A stretch of DNA of 64,000 nt from Pectobacterium sp. A5351 (lineage in GTDB: Bacteria; Pseudomonadota; Gammaproteobacteria; Enterobacterales; Enterobacteriaceae), in NCBI RefSeq assembly GCF_028335745.1, contig NZ_CP116477.1:1178001-1242000 (forward strand), written 5' to 3'. This document shows, piece by piece, positions 8,827 through 17,621 of the stretch. The translations under genes were made by a program, and so were the position numbers. Under the pieces are notes generated by a model. That model saw only the letters and a list, made by a program, of their open reading frames with translations. It was not told where the DNA came from and did not search any database. Position 1 is the stretch's first letter. Every line of letters begins with the position of its first letter.

Positions 8827-9486
8827 ATGTTACATTATAACGCTTTGAAACGCGGGTGCGGACGGATAACGTTGCTGATGGCAGGCTTGGCATTCGGCCA
8901 ACCCGTTTTCGCTCACCCACACAGTTTTATTGATATGCAGACCACAGTTGAGAGCCAGAACGACCACATCATCGGTTTACGTATGCAATGGACAATGGAT
9001 CCCATCACGTCGGCCGATTTGCTGTATGACGCAGGAAAGGCGAAAACGGATTCTGAAATCTGGAAAAAACTGGCGGCGGAAGTCATGGCTAATGTCTGGG
9101 GGCAGCACTATTTTACTGATATCTATCGTGATGGTCAGCCTGTGAAATATACGCCGCTGCCAACCGAGTATCACCTTTCCCGCAAAGGCAATCAGGCGGT
9201 ACTGGAATTTGTACTGCCGTTGGCACATCCACAGCCGCTGGCCGGAAAACCTTTGCTGATTTCTACTTACGATCCTACCTATTTTGTCGATATGTCCTAT
9301 CAGAACGACAAGGCTGTGAAGCTCGCGCCTGAGCTAGCCTCGCGCTGTAAAACCACGCTCGTCACGCCGGAACCTAACGCTGAACTGCAATCCTATGCGC
9401 TGTCGCTGGATAAGAACGACGCGCCGGACGAAGATATGGAGCTGGGTAAACAGTTTGCACAGCGGGTGACGCTGCAATGTCAGTGA
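8827..9486 (+). CDS. DUF1007 periplasmic protein paired with NicO transporter
   Basis: 219 residues from the ATG at 8827; a GTG at 8815 would add four residues. Neither has a convincing ribosome site. A signal peptide ends near FGQPVFA, followed at once by HPHSFIDMQTT, a His-rich mature N-terminus that is a hallmark of DUF1007 proteins and likely binds metal. The stop overlaps the next gene by 10 bases, so translation is probably coupled. DUF1007 proteins are recurrent partners of NicO/RcnA-type nickel-cobalt permeases. The role as a metal chaperone is inferred from context. Confidence 0.8.
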   Translation: MLHYNALKRGCGRITLLMAGLAFGQPVFAHPHSFIDMQTTVESQNDHIIGLRMQWTMDPITSADLLYDAGKAKTDSEIWKKLAAEVMANVWGQHYFTDIYRDGQPVKYTPLPTEYHLSRKGNQAVLEFVLPLAHPQPLAGKPLLISTYDPTYFVDMSYQNDKAVKLAPELASRCKTTLVTPEPNAELQSYALSLDKNDAPDEDMELGKQFAQRVTLQCQ

Positions 9487-10550
9487 ACCTCGGTTCGCTG
9501 CCGCGCCGGCGTCCGCTGTTGAGTCGGCTGTGCGATCTGTGGCCGCTGTGGCTGTTTTTGGCGCTGCTGGCCTCGGCGTTGCACTACATCGTAGGGTACT
9601 GGCCACAACTTATGCTGCAAAGCGCGATTTGGCAGAAATCGCTGCATCAGCAAATGTCGCACCTGTTGCAAATGGTGGAACAGCAGCCGCATCAGGCAGG
9701 GCTGAGTCTGATGATGTTCAGTCTGGTCTATGGCGTGCTTCATGCCGTCGGGCCGGGGCACGGTAAAGTGGTCATCATGACCTATCTGGCGACACATCCA
9801 TCGAAGCTGAAAAGCAGCCTGAAGTTGACGCTTGCGGCGTCGCTGGTTCAAGGGCTGATGGCGGTAGCGCTGGTGACGGTGGTATTAGGGATCTTGCAGC
9901 TATCCAGCCGAACGTTGCACAACAGCAGTTTCTGGATGGAGAAAGGGAGCTTCGTGCTGGTGGCGGGGCTGGGGCTTTTGCTCTGTTTCCGCGCATTGAA
10001 ACAGCTGTATACCGTCCTCGTACAGCAGCCTAAACCCGCGACTATTTTGCGTGTCACCCAGCTTAACGTACCAACTGATAGACGTATGATGCTTCGCCCG
10101 GTGTCTGCACCGCTCCCTTCTTTGCACCAGCACGATACCGACTGTGGTTGCGGGCACCGCCATCTCCCGAGCAATGAGGAACTTGAGCGCGATAGCAGCT
10201 GGCGTACGCGTCTGATGATTGTGCTGGCGATGGGAATGCGCCCGTGCTCAGGCGCTATTCTGGTGCTGCTTTTCTCTAAAGTGATCGGCGTCTATCTGTG
10301 GGGCGTCGCCTCTGCGCTGGTGATGGCTGCCGGAACGGCGATCACCATCTCCGCGCTGGCCGTGTTGGTTTTTTACTGCCGTCGTGTCGTGGAACGTTTA
10401 GGGGCAAATCGGGCATCGCCCGTATGGCAGCGTGCGATGTTTTCTCTTCTGGCATTTGCCGGCGGGCTGATTTTGGTTGGCTCCGGCGTCCTGCTTTACC
10501 TCAACGCACAGCCCGCGATGATGGGCGGTATTCGGCCATTCTCCGGCTAA
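9477..10550 (+). CDS. NicO-family nickel/cobalt transporter
   Basis: 357 residues, polytopic inner-membrane protein. Family motifs are the first-half LHAVGPGHGKVV, with the metal-coordinating His, and the second-half GMRPCSGAILVLL. Between them lies a cytoplasmic or periplasmic loop with HQHDTDCGCGHRH, which is rich in His and Cys and probably binds metal. The start ATG lies inside the end of the DUF1007 gene. Whether it imports or exports metal cannot be told from sequence; RcnA relatives export, others import. The next gene is a Fur-boxed siderophore binding protein, but a separate promoter lies between. Confidence 0.85.
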   Translation: MSVNLGSLPRRRPLLSRLCDLWPLWLFLALLASALHYIVGYWPQLMLQSAIWQKSLHQQMSHLLQMVEQQPHQAGLSLMMFSLVYGVLHAVGPGHGKVVIMTYLATHPSKLKSSLKLTLAASLVQGLMAVALVTVVLGILQLSSRTLHNSSFWMEKGSFVLVAGLGLLLCFRALKQLYTVLVQQPKPATILRVTQLNVPTDRRMMLRPVSAPLPSLHQHDTDCGCGHRHLPSNEELERDSSWRTRLMIVLAMGMRPCSGAILVLLFSKVIGVYLWGVASALVMAAGTAITISALAVLVFYCRRVVERLGANRASPVWQRAMFSLLAFAGGLILVGSGVLLYLNAQPAMMGGIRPFSG

Positions 10551-10617
10551 TTTTACCTTTTATTAACCTCGCGCTAAAAACCCGTTGCTTCCGATAATCA
10601 CGGCGGGATATTATTTC

Positions 10618-10636
10618 AATAATGATAACTATTATC
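10618..10636 (+). promoter_or_regulatory. Fur box upstream of siderophore binding protein gene
   Basis: AATAATGATAACTATTATC matches 16 of 19 positions of the Fur consensus. It lies 33 bases upstream of the start at 10669, so iron repression is expected. Confidence 0.88.
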
Positions 10637-10668
10637 ATTTACAACCATAATCGCAGAAGGGAATAATA

Positions 10669-11796
10669 ATGAAGAAATGGCTGTTCTCAGTCGTTGTTCT
10701 GTTGGGGCTGAGTGCGAGTGCTATCGCCAGCGCTAACCCGATTGTTATTGAAGACGTTAGTGGCAGGAAGGTAGAAATTAAATCCGAAGTAAAGCGGATT
10801 ATTTTAGGGGAAGGTCGACAGATTTATCTGCTGGCTGCCTTTGATACGGAAGCCCCGTTCCAGCGCGTGGTTGGCTGGCGTGACGATCTGCCAAAAGCGG
10901 ATTACGACGGCTATCTGGCTTATGAAAAGCAATACCCGGAAATCAAAAAGCTGCCGACCTTCGGCGGCGCGAAAGACGGTACCTTCAACGTTGAGCAGGC
11001 GCTGACGCTGAAACCGGATTTGGTGTTGATGAATCTGGAGTCAAAAGCGGCGACGGATGAAGGCAAATTGATAGAAAAGCTCAACTCGCTGGGTATTCCG
11101 GTCGTGTTTATCGATTTCCGCGAGAAGCCGTTTGAGAACGCAGAAAAAAGCATTCACATCATGGGTCAGCTGGTGGGTAAACCACAGCGTGCGGAAGAGA
11201 TTATTAAATTCCGTCGTGAGCAGATCGAGCTGGTCACCGATCGGTTGAAGAACTATCAGGGGCCACGCCCGAAAGTGATGATCGATCGCGCGGGCGGCTA
11301 TGACGAAGAGTGCTGCATGTCATTCGGTGATGAGAACTTTGGCCGCATGGTTGAAGCCGCTGGCGGTGACAACATTGCCAAGAACATCATCCCCGGCACG
11401 TTTGGTTCGCTGAACCCTGAGCAGATTATCAGCGCTCGCCCGGATGTGGTGGTGGTGACCGGGGCGAACTGGAAAAACTACAACACGGCAAATGGTTGGG
11501 TTGGCGTTGGGCCAGGAGCCGATCAGAAAGAAGCGCTGCAACGCCTGCAAAAACTGATGGAGCGTTCAGCATTTAAAACGCTGCCTGTTGCGACCAATGG
11601 TAACGCTCATGCGATCTGGCATCAGTTCTATGACAGCCCGTATCAGTTTGTGGCGATTCAGGTATTAGCAAAATGGATGCACCCGGAGCTGTTTAATGAC
11701 ATCGATCCTGACGCGACGTTCCGTACCTTCCATGAGAAATTCCTGCCGCTGCCGTATCAGCCTGGTTACTGGGTTACGTTGCCAGCGAAGAGATAA
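10669..11796 (+). CDS. Iron-siderophore-type ABC substrate-binding protein (first copy)
   Basis: 375 residues with a signal peptide (MKKWLFSVVVLLGLSASAIA). This is a class III periplasmic binding protein of the FepB/FhuD/BtuF fold: VSGRKVEIKSEVKRIIL near the start, the Pro-Asp motif of a first lobe in LTLKPDLVLM, and a second in ISARPDVVVV. A paired-cysteine motif, EECCMSFGDENFG, is also present in the second copy at 16331 (DSCCFTHSNSGWG). The two proteins share the unusual segment RIIL-GR-PFQR-V-W and are paralogues. No permease is adjacent here; the nearest is at 15242-16324. The substrate is unknown. Confidence 0.86.
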   Translation: MKKWLFSVVVLLGLSASAIASANPIVIEDVSGRKVEIKSEVKRIILGEGRQIYLLAAFDTEAPFQRVVGWRDDLPKADYDGYLAYEKQYPEIKKLPTFGGAKDGTFNVEQALTLKPDLVLMNLESKAATDEGKLIEKLNSLGIPVVFIDFREKPFENAEKSIHIMGQLVGKPQRAEEIIKFRREQIELVTDRLKNYQGPRPKVMIDRAGGYDEECCMSFGDENFGRMVEAAGGDNIAKNIIPGTFGSLNPEQIISARPDVVVVTGANWKNYNTANGWVGVGPGADQKEALQRLQKLMERSAFKTLPVATNGNAHAIWHQFYDSPYQFVAIQVLAKWMHPELFNDIDPDATFRTFHEKFLPLPYQPGYWVTLPAKR

Positions 11797-11828
11797 CGCC
11801 GTCAGGCAGTAAATCCGGTAATAAGAAG

Positions 11829-11859
11829 GCACTGAATCTTATCGTTCAGTGCTTTTTTT
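11829..11859 (+). terminator. Rho-independent terminator after first binding-protein gene
   Basis: GCACTGAA pairs with TTCAGTGC around an eight-base loop and is followed by seven Ts. It separates the binding-protein gene from the chemoreceptor gene. Confidence 0.92.
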
Positions 11860-12209
11860 ATTTTTATGCCTTTTTCACGGGTTCAACTCGCCATTGACTT
11901 ACCGCATTCTTTATTCTTCGAGAGAGCAAAGCAAACGTTTACCTTTCCACTTATCTGGTTACAGGATCTTTAGATGTTTTTGACGATCAATTGTCTTTTT
12001 TTGATAGTAATTTTGTATCGATTGAATATTATTAATTTGTTTTGGCGATCGATGCTATCAAGCTACTCACTTCTGTGTCGATAATTGAGCGTAGTAAAGG
12101 TATGTGTGATGTCTACTCACTATGCTACGTAGGGAGGACGACGTTGCTTATTTGACATACCCGAATCAGTAAAAAAAGTGCGGTATAACAATTCAAGAAT
12201 GGAGCGGTT
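11860..12209. other. AT-rich leader of the chemoreceptor gene
   Basis: About 350 bases without a gene. The stretch is markedly AT-rich (around 11950-12050) and contains a FliA-type promoter (12058-12084). Nothing else recognisable was found. Confidence 0.6.
12058..12084 (+). promoter_or_regulatory. Putative FliA (sigma-28) promoter
   Basis: TCAAGCTA, eleven bases, then GTCGATAA. This matches the flagellar sigma-28 consensus TAAAGTTT-N11-GCCGATAA with exact spacing and seven of eight bases in the -10 element (five of eight in the -35). It lies 126 bases upstream of the chemoreceptor start. This suggests co-expression with motility and chemotaxis genes. Confidence 0.75.
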
Positions 12210-13877
12210 ATGAATATCACGCAACGCCTGCTGCTGACATTTTCACTAATGTCGCTAGCACTTATCTCATTAGTTATCGTCACTTTATCATTGTTATCAG
12301 GGTTCCAGTCTCGTTTTGAATATGTTCAGGACAATGCGATTCCGAGCATCAAAGATTTAAATAATATGGTGGATAAAAGCAATTCGCTGGTGCTTTTTTT
12401 GTATCGCCATCAAACAACGGTGGATGATGGAAAGCTCCCCGTTATTGAACAGGACATTACTAAAACCATCGACGAGTTGAAGGCGCTCAATGAGTATTAC
12501 CTGAAAAATGACATATCGAGCGAAGAAGATCTTCAACTGACTAACAAGGCGATCGATCTCATTGGAAAATTGCAGGCCTCATTACCTGCTTTTTTGAACG
12601 CATCACGTGCAAATCAAAATGACACTGCGCTTGGCCTGCTCCAGGGCATGGGAGGGCCAGGTGAGGCCGTACGTAATTTGATCGCTAACTATCGCAATCA
12701 GTTTGATCTTAATATTAAAATTGGCGATGACCTGCGTCAGGTGAATCAACGGATCTATGAACAAACGTGGTTTGGTCTGCTGTCCGGTACGTTATTGGTG
12801 TTGTTGTTGATCGGCTTTTTCGCAGTGAGAACCATTCTGGGCATTAGAAAGAGCCTGAACAATATGAGCCAAACGATGGAAAGCGTGAGCACCCATCTCG
12901 ACCTGACGATTCAAGCTGACGATCGGCGCAAGGATGAAGTGGGAAATACTGCCCGCGCCTTTAATAGCCTGATGCATCGGGTCTCTTCTGCGCTGGCTTC
13001 GGTGAGTGCTTCATCGCAGTCGGTGAGCAGCGCGGCGACGCAGATTGCAGCGGGTAATGAAGATTTGTCATCCCGCACCGAAGAACAGGCCGCGTCGCTG
13101 GAACAAACCGCTGCCAGTATGACGGAAATCAGCGAGACGGTGCGCCAGAACGCTGAGAACACGCAACAGGCTAGCCTGCTGGCAGGGAATGCCAGTCGGA
13201 TTTCCATTAATAGCGCGGATTCAGTTAGTACGATGCTGAATACGATGGAACATATTCGTACCAGCTCAGGCAAGATCACCGATATCATTGCCCTTATCGA
13301 AGGTATTGCATTTCAGACCAATATTCTTGCCCTAAATGCGGCAGTAGAAGCGGCGCGTGCTGGTGAACAGGGGCGTGGCTTTGCGGTGGTTGCGGGTGAA
13401 GTACGCACGCTGGCACAGCGGTCATCTACGGCAGCGCGTGAAATCAAGGATTTGATTGATGCTTCAAACTCGCTGGTATCGGTGGGCGTTGATCAAGCCA
13501 GCGATGTAGGGAAAAACATGTCAGCGATGAAAGACGCGATCCAGCAGGTGACGGATTTGGTGAATGAAATCGCGGCGGCGACTGAGGAACAAAGCCGGGG
13601 TATCAGTCAGGTGCATCAGGCCGTTAACCAGATGGATGATGTCACTCAGCAAAACGCCTCATTGGTGGAGGAGGCTTCTGCGGCGTCGCAGTCGCTACAA
13701 GAGCAGGCGAGTACGCTTAGCCAGTTGGTGGGGCAGTTCATTGTGGGACAGATTACCCCTCTGGCGCTGGCTTCCACTTCTGCCGCTGTGCTACCGGGAA
13801 CCTCGGCCCCACGCCTTTCTCCCGTGAGGAAAAAAAGTGCTGTTGCTCAGGATGAAGCGGACTGGCAGCGTTTCTGA
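12210..13877 (+). CDS. Methyl-accepting chemotaxis protein
   Basis: 555 residues. A first membrane helix (about 8-30) is followed by a periplasmic four-helix-bundle-like sensor of about 155 residues, a second membrane helix (about 188-210, [19 protein letters not shown]), a HAMP linker, and a long cytoplasmic coiled-coil signalling domain. The highly conserved hairpin tip is intact ([20 protein letters not shown], near residues 364-383). The C-terminus DWQRF fits the aromatic pentapeptide that tethers CheR and CheB. It sits between two siderophore-type binding protein genes and has a FliA-like promoter. The ligand is unknown; recognition of a loaded binding protein is possible but only inferred. 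Confidence 0.93.
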   Translation: MNITQRLLLTFSLMSLALISLVIVTLSLLSGFQSRFEYVQDNAIPSIKDLNNMVDKSNSLVLFLYRHQTTVDDGKLPVIEQDITKTIDELKALNEYYLKNDISSEEDLQLTNKAIDLIGKLQASLPAFLNASRANQNDTALGLLQGMGGPGEAVRNLIANYRNQFDLNIKIGDDLRQVNQRIYEQTWFGLLSGTLLVLLLIGFFAVRTILGIRKSLNNMSQTMESVSTHLDLTIQADDRRKDEVGNTARAFNSLMHRVSSALASVSASSQSVSSAATQIAAGNEDLSSRTEEQAASLEQTAASMTEISETVRQNAENTQQASLLAGNASRISINSADSVSTMLNTMEHIRTSSGKITDIIALIEGIAFQTNILALNAAVEAARAGEQGRGFAVVAGEVRTLAQRSSTAAREIKDLIDASNSLVSVGVDQASDVGKNMSAMKDAIQQVTDLVNEIAAATEEQSRGISQVHQAVNQMDDVTQQNASLVEEASAASQSLQEQASTLSQLVGQFIVGQITPLALASTSAAVLPGTSAPRLSPVRKKSAVAQDEADWQRF

Positions 13878-13884
13878 TCCCTCA

Positions 13885-13913
13885 AGCCGCATGCAGTGAG
13901 GCTGCATGCGGCT
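13885..13913. other. Strong 12-bp hairpin between chemoreceptor and small gene
   Basis: AGCCGCATGCAG pairs perfectly with CTGCATGCGGCT around a five-base loop. No T-run follows, so it looks like an mRNA-stabilising or attenuating structure rather than a full terminator. Confidence 0.6.
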
Positions 13914-13958
13914 AGGAGCTCAATTGGTCAGTGGTGAAAAACCAAGGGGGACGACGAT

Positions 13959-14291
13959 ATGGAATCGACTGAGCACAGTGCGGAAAATTTGGGGGATTAT
14001 GCGTCGTTATTGACGGAATTCGAACATATGACCGTGTTGCTTACTCAGCTAATGAAAAGCGATTACCGCACGTTCGAGCTCTACCTCAATAATTGCCGTC
14101 ACCTTATTTTGCGGTTTACGGCAATTTATAAGCTGCTCGATAAACCAGAGTTCGAACATTATCTGAAGCATTATGATGCGCCGTTATACTACAACGTAAA
14201 TAGCATTGGCCTGGCATTGCGTTTGTTTGAGAACATGCTGACGAACATGCGCGATATGCTTGGTTCTGAACGCCTGTCCTGTGTTGAATAA
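13959..14291 (+). CDS. Small helical protein of unknown function
   Basis: 110 residues; I do not recognise a family. The protein is acidic at the N-terminus (MESTEHSAENLGDY), has no signal peptide or membrane segment, and is predicted mostly helical by eye (LLTEFEHMTVLLTQLMK, LALRLFENMLTNMRDML). A good ribosome site (AAGGGGG) precedes the ATG. It lies 81 bases after the chemoreceptor on the same strand, with only a hairpin lacking Ts between, so they may be co-transcribed. A role in chemotaxis is possible from context alone. Confidence 0.7.
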   Translation: MESTEHSAENLGDYASLLTEFEHMTVLLTQLMKSDYRTFELYLNNCRHLILRFTAIYKLLDKPEFEHYLKHYDAPLYYNVNSIGLALRLFENMLTNMRDMLGSERLSCVE

Positions 14292-14444
14292 TGGCACCGT
14301 CAGAGTAAGCGCTGCGCGTACGGTATAACGTGTGTGCGGTATAAATAGTTTGGGCGCGGTGAATTAAGCGTCGTAGTGCCTGCCGATAAGGTAAGGAAGC
14401 AAAGACGGCGAGGGCACCCACCGTCTACTCGTCGGGTGACGGGC

Positions 14445-15245
14445 TTAGATGGTCGGTTCGCTGATCAGGCCGTCAATAATCACCTGCGGCACGCCCTGTG
14501 AACAGCGCTCGATGCGTCCGCGTACGCCATAGACCGCAGACAGGCTTTCCGGGCTGATAACCTCAGCCGGCGCGCCATTGGCAATCAAATTACCGTTTTG
14601 CAGCATCAGTACGTGGTCGCCGTGGCGCAGCGCGATATTGATGTCATGTACCACCACCACAGTGATGATGTTGCGTTTACGCGTTTCCTTGCGCACCAAA
14701 TCCATCACGTGGAACTGATAGTTCAGATCCAGCGCGCTGAGCGGTTCATCCAGCAGGAGTAGGGAAGGCTGACGGATCAGCGATTGCGCTAATCCAACCA
14801 GTTGTTTCTGTCCGCCGGAGAGTTGGTCGAGATAGCTCAACGCCAGATGTTCAATACCCAACTGACGCAACAGGCTCATCACTTCATCTTGCTTTTCGGC
14901 ACTGTGCATGCCGCCGGACGCGCGCTGGGCGACGATAATCGATTCCAGTACGTGCAGGTGAACGCCTGCGGGCAGGGACTGCGGCAGATAAACGACTTTT
15001 TCTGCCCGCTGAGCGAACGGCAACGTCATCAGATTGGTGCCATCCAGCCACAGTTCACCTTCGGAAGCATTCAGACCGGCCATTGCACGCAGCAGTGTGG
15101 ATTTACCGCTGCCGTTGGGGCCAAGCAGCACGGTAATTTTCCCGCGCGGCAGTTGTGGTACCGACAGATCGCGAATCACCTGACGCTTGGGGTAACCAGC
15201 GCGAAAGTGGGAAAGGCGTAATCCAGAAGAGGTGTGCTGGCTCAT
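14445..15245 (-). CDS. Siderophore ABC transporter ATP-binding protein
   Basis: 266 residues, FepC/FecE type ATPase. The Walker A is GPNGSGKST, the signature is LSGGQKQL, the Walker B is LLLLDEPLSALD, and the switch His is in VVVHDINIALRHG. Its ATG overlaps the permease stop by four bases (ATGA), so translation is coupled. It is the last gene of a minus-strand binding protein, permease, ATPase operon that carries a Fur box upstream. The tail shows a family-typical ISPESLSAVYGV segment. Confidence 0.93.
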   Translation of the reverse strand: MSQHTSSGLRLSHFRAGYPKRQVIRDLSVPQLPRGKITVLLGPNGSGKSTLLRAMAGLNASEGELWLDGTNLMTLPFAQRAEKVVYLPQSLPAGVHLHVLESIIVAQRASGGMHSAEKQDEVMSLLRQLGIEHLALSYLDQLSGGQKQLVGLAQSLIRQPSLLLLDEPLSALDLNYQFHVMDLVRKETRKRNIITVVVVHDINIALRHGDHVLMLQNGNLIANGAPAEVISPESLSAVYGVRGRIERCSQGVPQVIIDGLISEPTI

Positions 15246-16324
15246 ACGTTTCCTCTGTGGCGCAGGATAATACTCAGGAAGAAGGGTACGCCAACCAGTG
15301 ATGTGACGATACCAACCGGGATAATGACGCCGGGGATGAGGTTTTTCGAGGCGACGGACGCCATTGACAGCACCAGCGCGCCAGTTAACGCACTGGCAGG
15401 CAGGTAGAAGCGGTGATCTTCACCGAAAATCATACGTGCGATATGCGGAGCAACCAGACCGATAAAGCCGATGGGGCCGACAAACGCGACGGATATGGCG
15501 GACAAAATGCTGATGCGCAACAGCGTCGCCAGACGCAGACGGCGAACGTTAATGCCAAAACTCACGGCGCGATCTTCACCCAACCGCAGTGCGGTCAGTT
15601 TCCAGGAGCTCATCAGTGAAATTGGCATCACGATAGCGAGCACCAACAGCAGGATACCCAGTTTTTCCCATGAAGCGCGGGCCAGACTGCCCATCGTCCA
15701 GAACACCAGGCCTTGCAGCGTGTCTTCGTTGGCGATGAACTGGAGCATTGAAACCAGCGCGTTGAAGGTGAACACCAGCGCGATACCGAACAGCACCACG
15801 CCGGAGGTGGCGACCTGCGTCCAGCGCGTAATCCCATCAAGCAGCAAGGCTGCCAGCAGCGCAAAGATAAAGGCGTTTGCAGAGATAAACCACTGAGCCG
15901 GAATACCGGGGATACCGATGCCGAGGACGATAGCCAGCGCGGCGCCGAACGCAGCAGCGGAAGAAACGCCGAGCGTAAACGGGCTGGCCAACGGGTTGTT
16001 CAGGATGGTTTGCATTTCTGCACCGGCCAGACCAAGCGCCAGCCCGACTACGATAGCCATCAGCGCGTAAGGCAGACGAATATCCCAGACGATCACGCGC
16101 GTACCCGCATCGGCACTGGCCGGATCGGTCAGCGTCTGCCAAAGCACATCAAGCGTCAGCCCTGAAGGCCCCATCGTGAAATCCAGCAACAACGAGCCGA
16201 TGATGATCAACAGCAGTATCGCCATAACACCCACGCGGCGTCGAATGATGCCGCGATAGTTGTCCATAATGGTGTTGGCATCCGCGGCAGTATTGCGGAT
16301 ACCCGGTTCAGTGGTTGTACTCAT
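15242..16324 (-). CDS. Siderophore ABC transporter permease (FecCD family)
   Basis: 360 residues with about nine or ten membrane segments. Motifs of the FecCD/BtuC permeases: DIRLPYALMAIVVGLALGLAGAEMQTILNNPLASPFTLGVSSAAAFGA near the N-terminal third (short parts of this are diagnostic), and GFIGLVAPHIARMIFGEDHR near the C-terminal coupling helix. It starts 6 bases after the binding-protein stop. Only one permease gene is present, so a homodimer is expected as in BtuC. Confidence 0.93.
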   Translation of the reverse strand: MSTTTEPGIRNTAADANTIMDNYRGIIRRRVGVMAILLLIIIGSLLLDFTMGPSGLTLDVLWQTLTDPASADAGTRVIVWDIRLPYALMAIVVGLALGLAGAEMQTILNNPLASPFTLGVSSAAAFGAALAIVLGIGIPGIPAQWFISANAFIFALLAALLLDGITRWTQVATSGVVLFGIALVFTFNALVSMLQFIANEDTLQGLVFWTMGSLARASWEKLGILLLVLAIVMPISLMSSWKLTALRLGEDRAVSFGINVRRLRLATLLRISILSAISVAFVGPIGFIGLVAPHIARMIFGEDHRFYLPASALTGALVLSMASVASKNLIPGVIIPVGIVTSLVGVPFFLSIILRHRGNV

Positions 16325-16330
16325 GAAAAA

Positions 16331-17449
16331 TTACTCACCTTGTTTCCAGGCAAAGATAAAGTCACTGTCAGGCAGCGAGGTAAAATTCTGAATGATATGG
16401 TGATACGTGTCATCAGGATTCAGGCTGGAAAACGCCTGAGGATAAATGTCCTTTGCCAGATATTCCATACCAACAATGTTGTAAGGATGATTGTAGAAAT
16501 GGTGGTAAACACCGTAAACGTGTTTCGCCTGAACCGCTGGAATTTGGCTAATGCCAGTGCGGTTTAGCAGCGTAGTGGCCTGATTACGAACGTCTTCTAC
16601 GCTGGCACCATAGCCTAACGGTAGGACCTGACTGTTACCACGCTTAGAACCCGTCATGATGTAGGCATCAGGTTTCATGCTGATAATTTTTTCCAGCGAG
16701 ACAAAGCCTGACGCGCCCGGCAGTAAATCCGAACCAATATTTTTCGCGCCGACCGCTTCAATCAATCCGCCCCAGCCGCTGTTGCTGTGTGTGAAGCAGC
16801 AGGAGTCTGAGTTTCCGGCAATCGGTTCAATAAAGACGTTAGGTTTCGGGGTGATTGCAGCGGTTTTCTGCTGAATAGCATCGAAGTGTTGACGATAGAA
16901 ATCGGTATACGCTTTGGCATTGGCTTCACGGTTCAGAACTTTTCCTAACAGGTCGACGCTGGGAGCGGTATCTTTAGCCGGATTCACTTCATAATCGACG
17001 AACAGCACGGGAATATTCAGCGCGCTGAGTTTGTCGATCACACCGCTTTCCTTCAGTGCTGCTTTTGCTCGCAACTGGGCAATCATCAGATCCGGCTGTT
17101 TTGACAGTACGCTTTCCAGATCGACGTTGCCTTTGTCACTGAAGCCCATATCCAGAATGCCAACGGACTGAGGCCATTTTCCTTTCAGCATATCCCAGGT
17201 TGCGGTGTCCTGTTTTTTCGCCAGATTATTCCAGGCGACCAGACGCTGAAAGGGATTATCGCGGTCAAGCAATGCCATCGTCATAATATCGCGCCCATCT
17301 TGCAGAATGATGCGCTGTGGCTCTTGTTTAATGGTGACACTTCTCCCGTCGAAATCAGTGACGGTAAGAGGATATTGGGTGGCGTAGCTGAAAAGCGGGG
17401 TGGTGAGGAGTGCGGTCAGAAAGAGCGATCTGACTGATTTTATTAACAT
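16331..17449 (-). CDS. Iron-siderophore-type ABC substrate-binding protein (second copy)
   Basis: 372 residues with a signal peptide (MLIKSVRSLFLTALLTTPLF). It has the same class III binding-protein fold as the protein encoded at 10669 and is its paralogue: VTDFDGRSVTIKQEPQRIIL near the start, KQPDLMIAQ and SMKPDAYIMTGS Pro-Asp motifs, and DSCCFTHSNSGWG matching the paired cysteines of the first copy. It heads the operon with the permease and ATPase. A Fur box lies 53-71 bases upstream of the start. Confidence 0.9.
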   Translation of the reverse strand: MLIKSVRSLFLTALLTTPLFSYATQYPLTVTDFDGRSVTIKQEPQRIILQDGRDIMTMALLDRDNPFQRLVAWNNLAKKQDTATWDMLKGKWPQSVGILDMGFSDKGNVDLESVLSKQPDLMIAQLRAKAALKESGVIDKLSALNIPVLFVDYEVNPAKDTAPSVDLLGKVLNREANAKAYTDFYRQHFDAIQQKTAAITPKPNVFIEPIAGNSDSCCFTHSNSGWGGLIEAVGAKNIGSDLLPGASGFVSLEKIISMKPDAYIMTGSKRGNSQVLPLGYGASVEDVRNQATTLLNRTGISQIPAVQAKHVYGVYHHFYNHPYNIVGMEYLAKDIYPQAFSSLNPDDTYHHIIQNFTSLPDSDFIFAWKQGE

Positions 17450-17501
17450 AATAGCGATCCTAATTCACAGTTTATCAATGTGATGAAGTTATCAGTTTAA
17501 T

Positions 17502-17520
17502 GCGGTTGATAATTATTATC
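17502..17520 (-). promoter_or_regulatory. Fur box upstream of siderophore ABC operon
   Basis: Read on the plus strand, the 19 bases match 14 positions of the Fur consensus, with a perfect core GATAATTATTATC at 17508-17520. The gene starts at 17449 on the minus strand. Confidence 0.78.
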
Positions 17521-17559
17521 GTATAAGGATAAACAATGCGTATACAGGATTCATATGTA

Positions 17560-17612
17560 AAGAAAAATAACAACTCCGGCCCAATGTCGTTTTTATGGAG
17601 GTGGGCCGGAGT
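17560..17612 (-). terminator. Rho-independent terminator of suhB
   Basis: On the minus strand, ACTCCGGCCCA pairs perfectly with TGGGCCGGAGT across an 18-base loop and is followed by TGTTATTTTTCTTT. It lies just after the suhB stop. Confidence 0.82.
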
Positions 17613-17621
17613 GGGTAAGAA

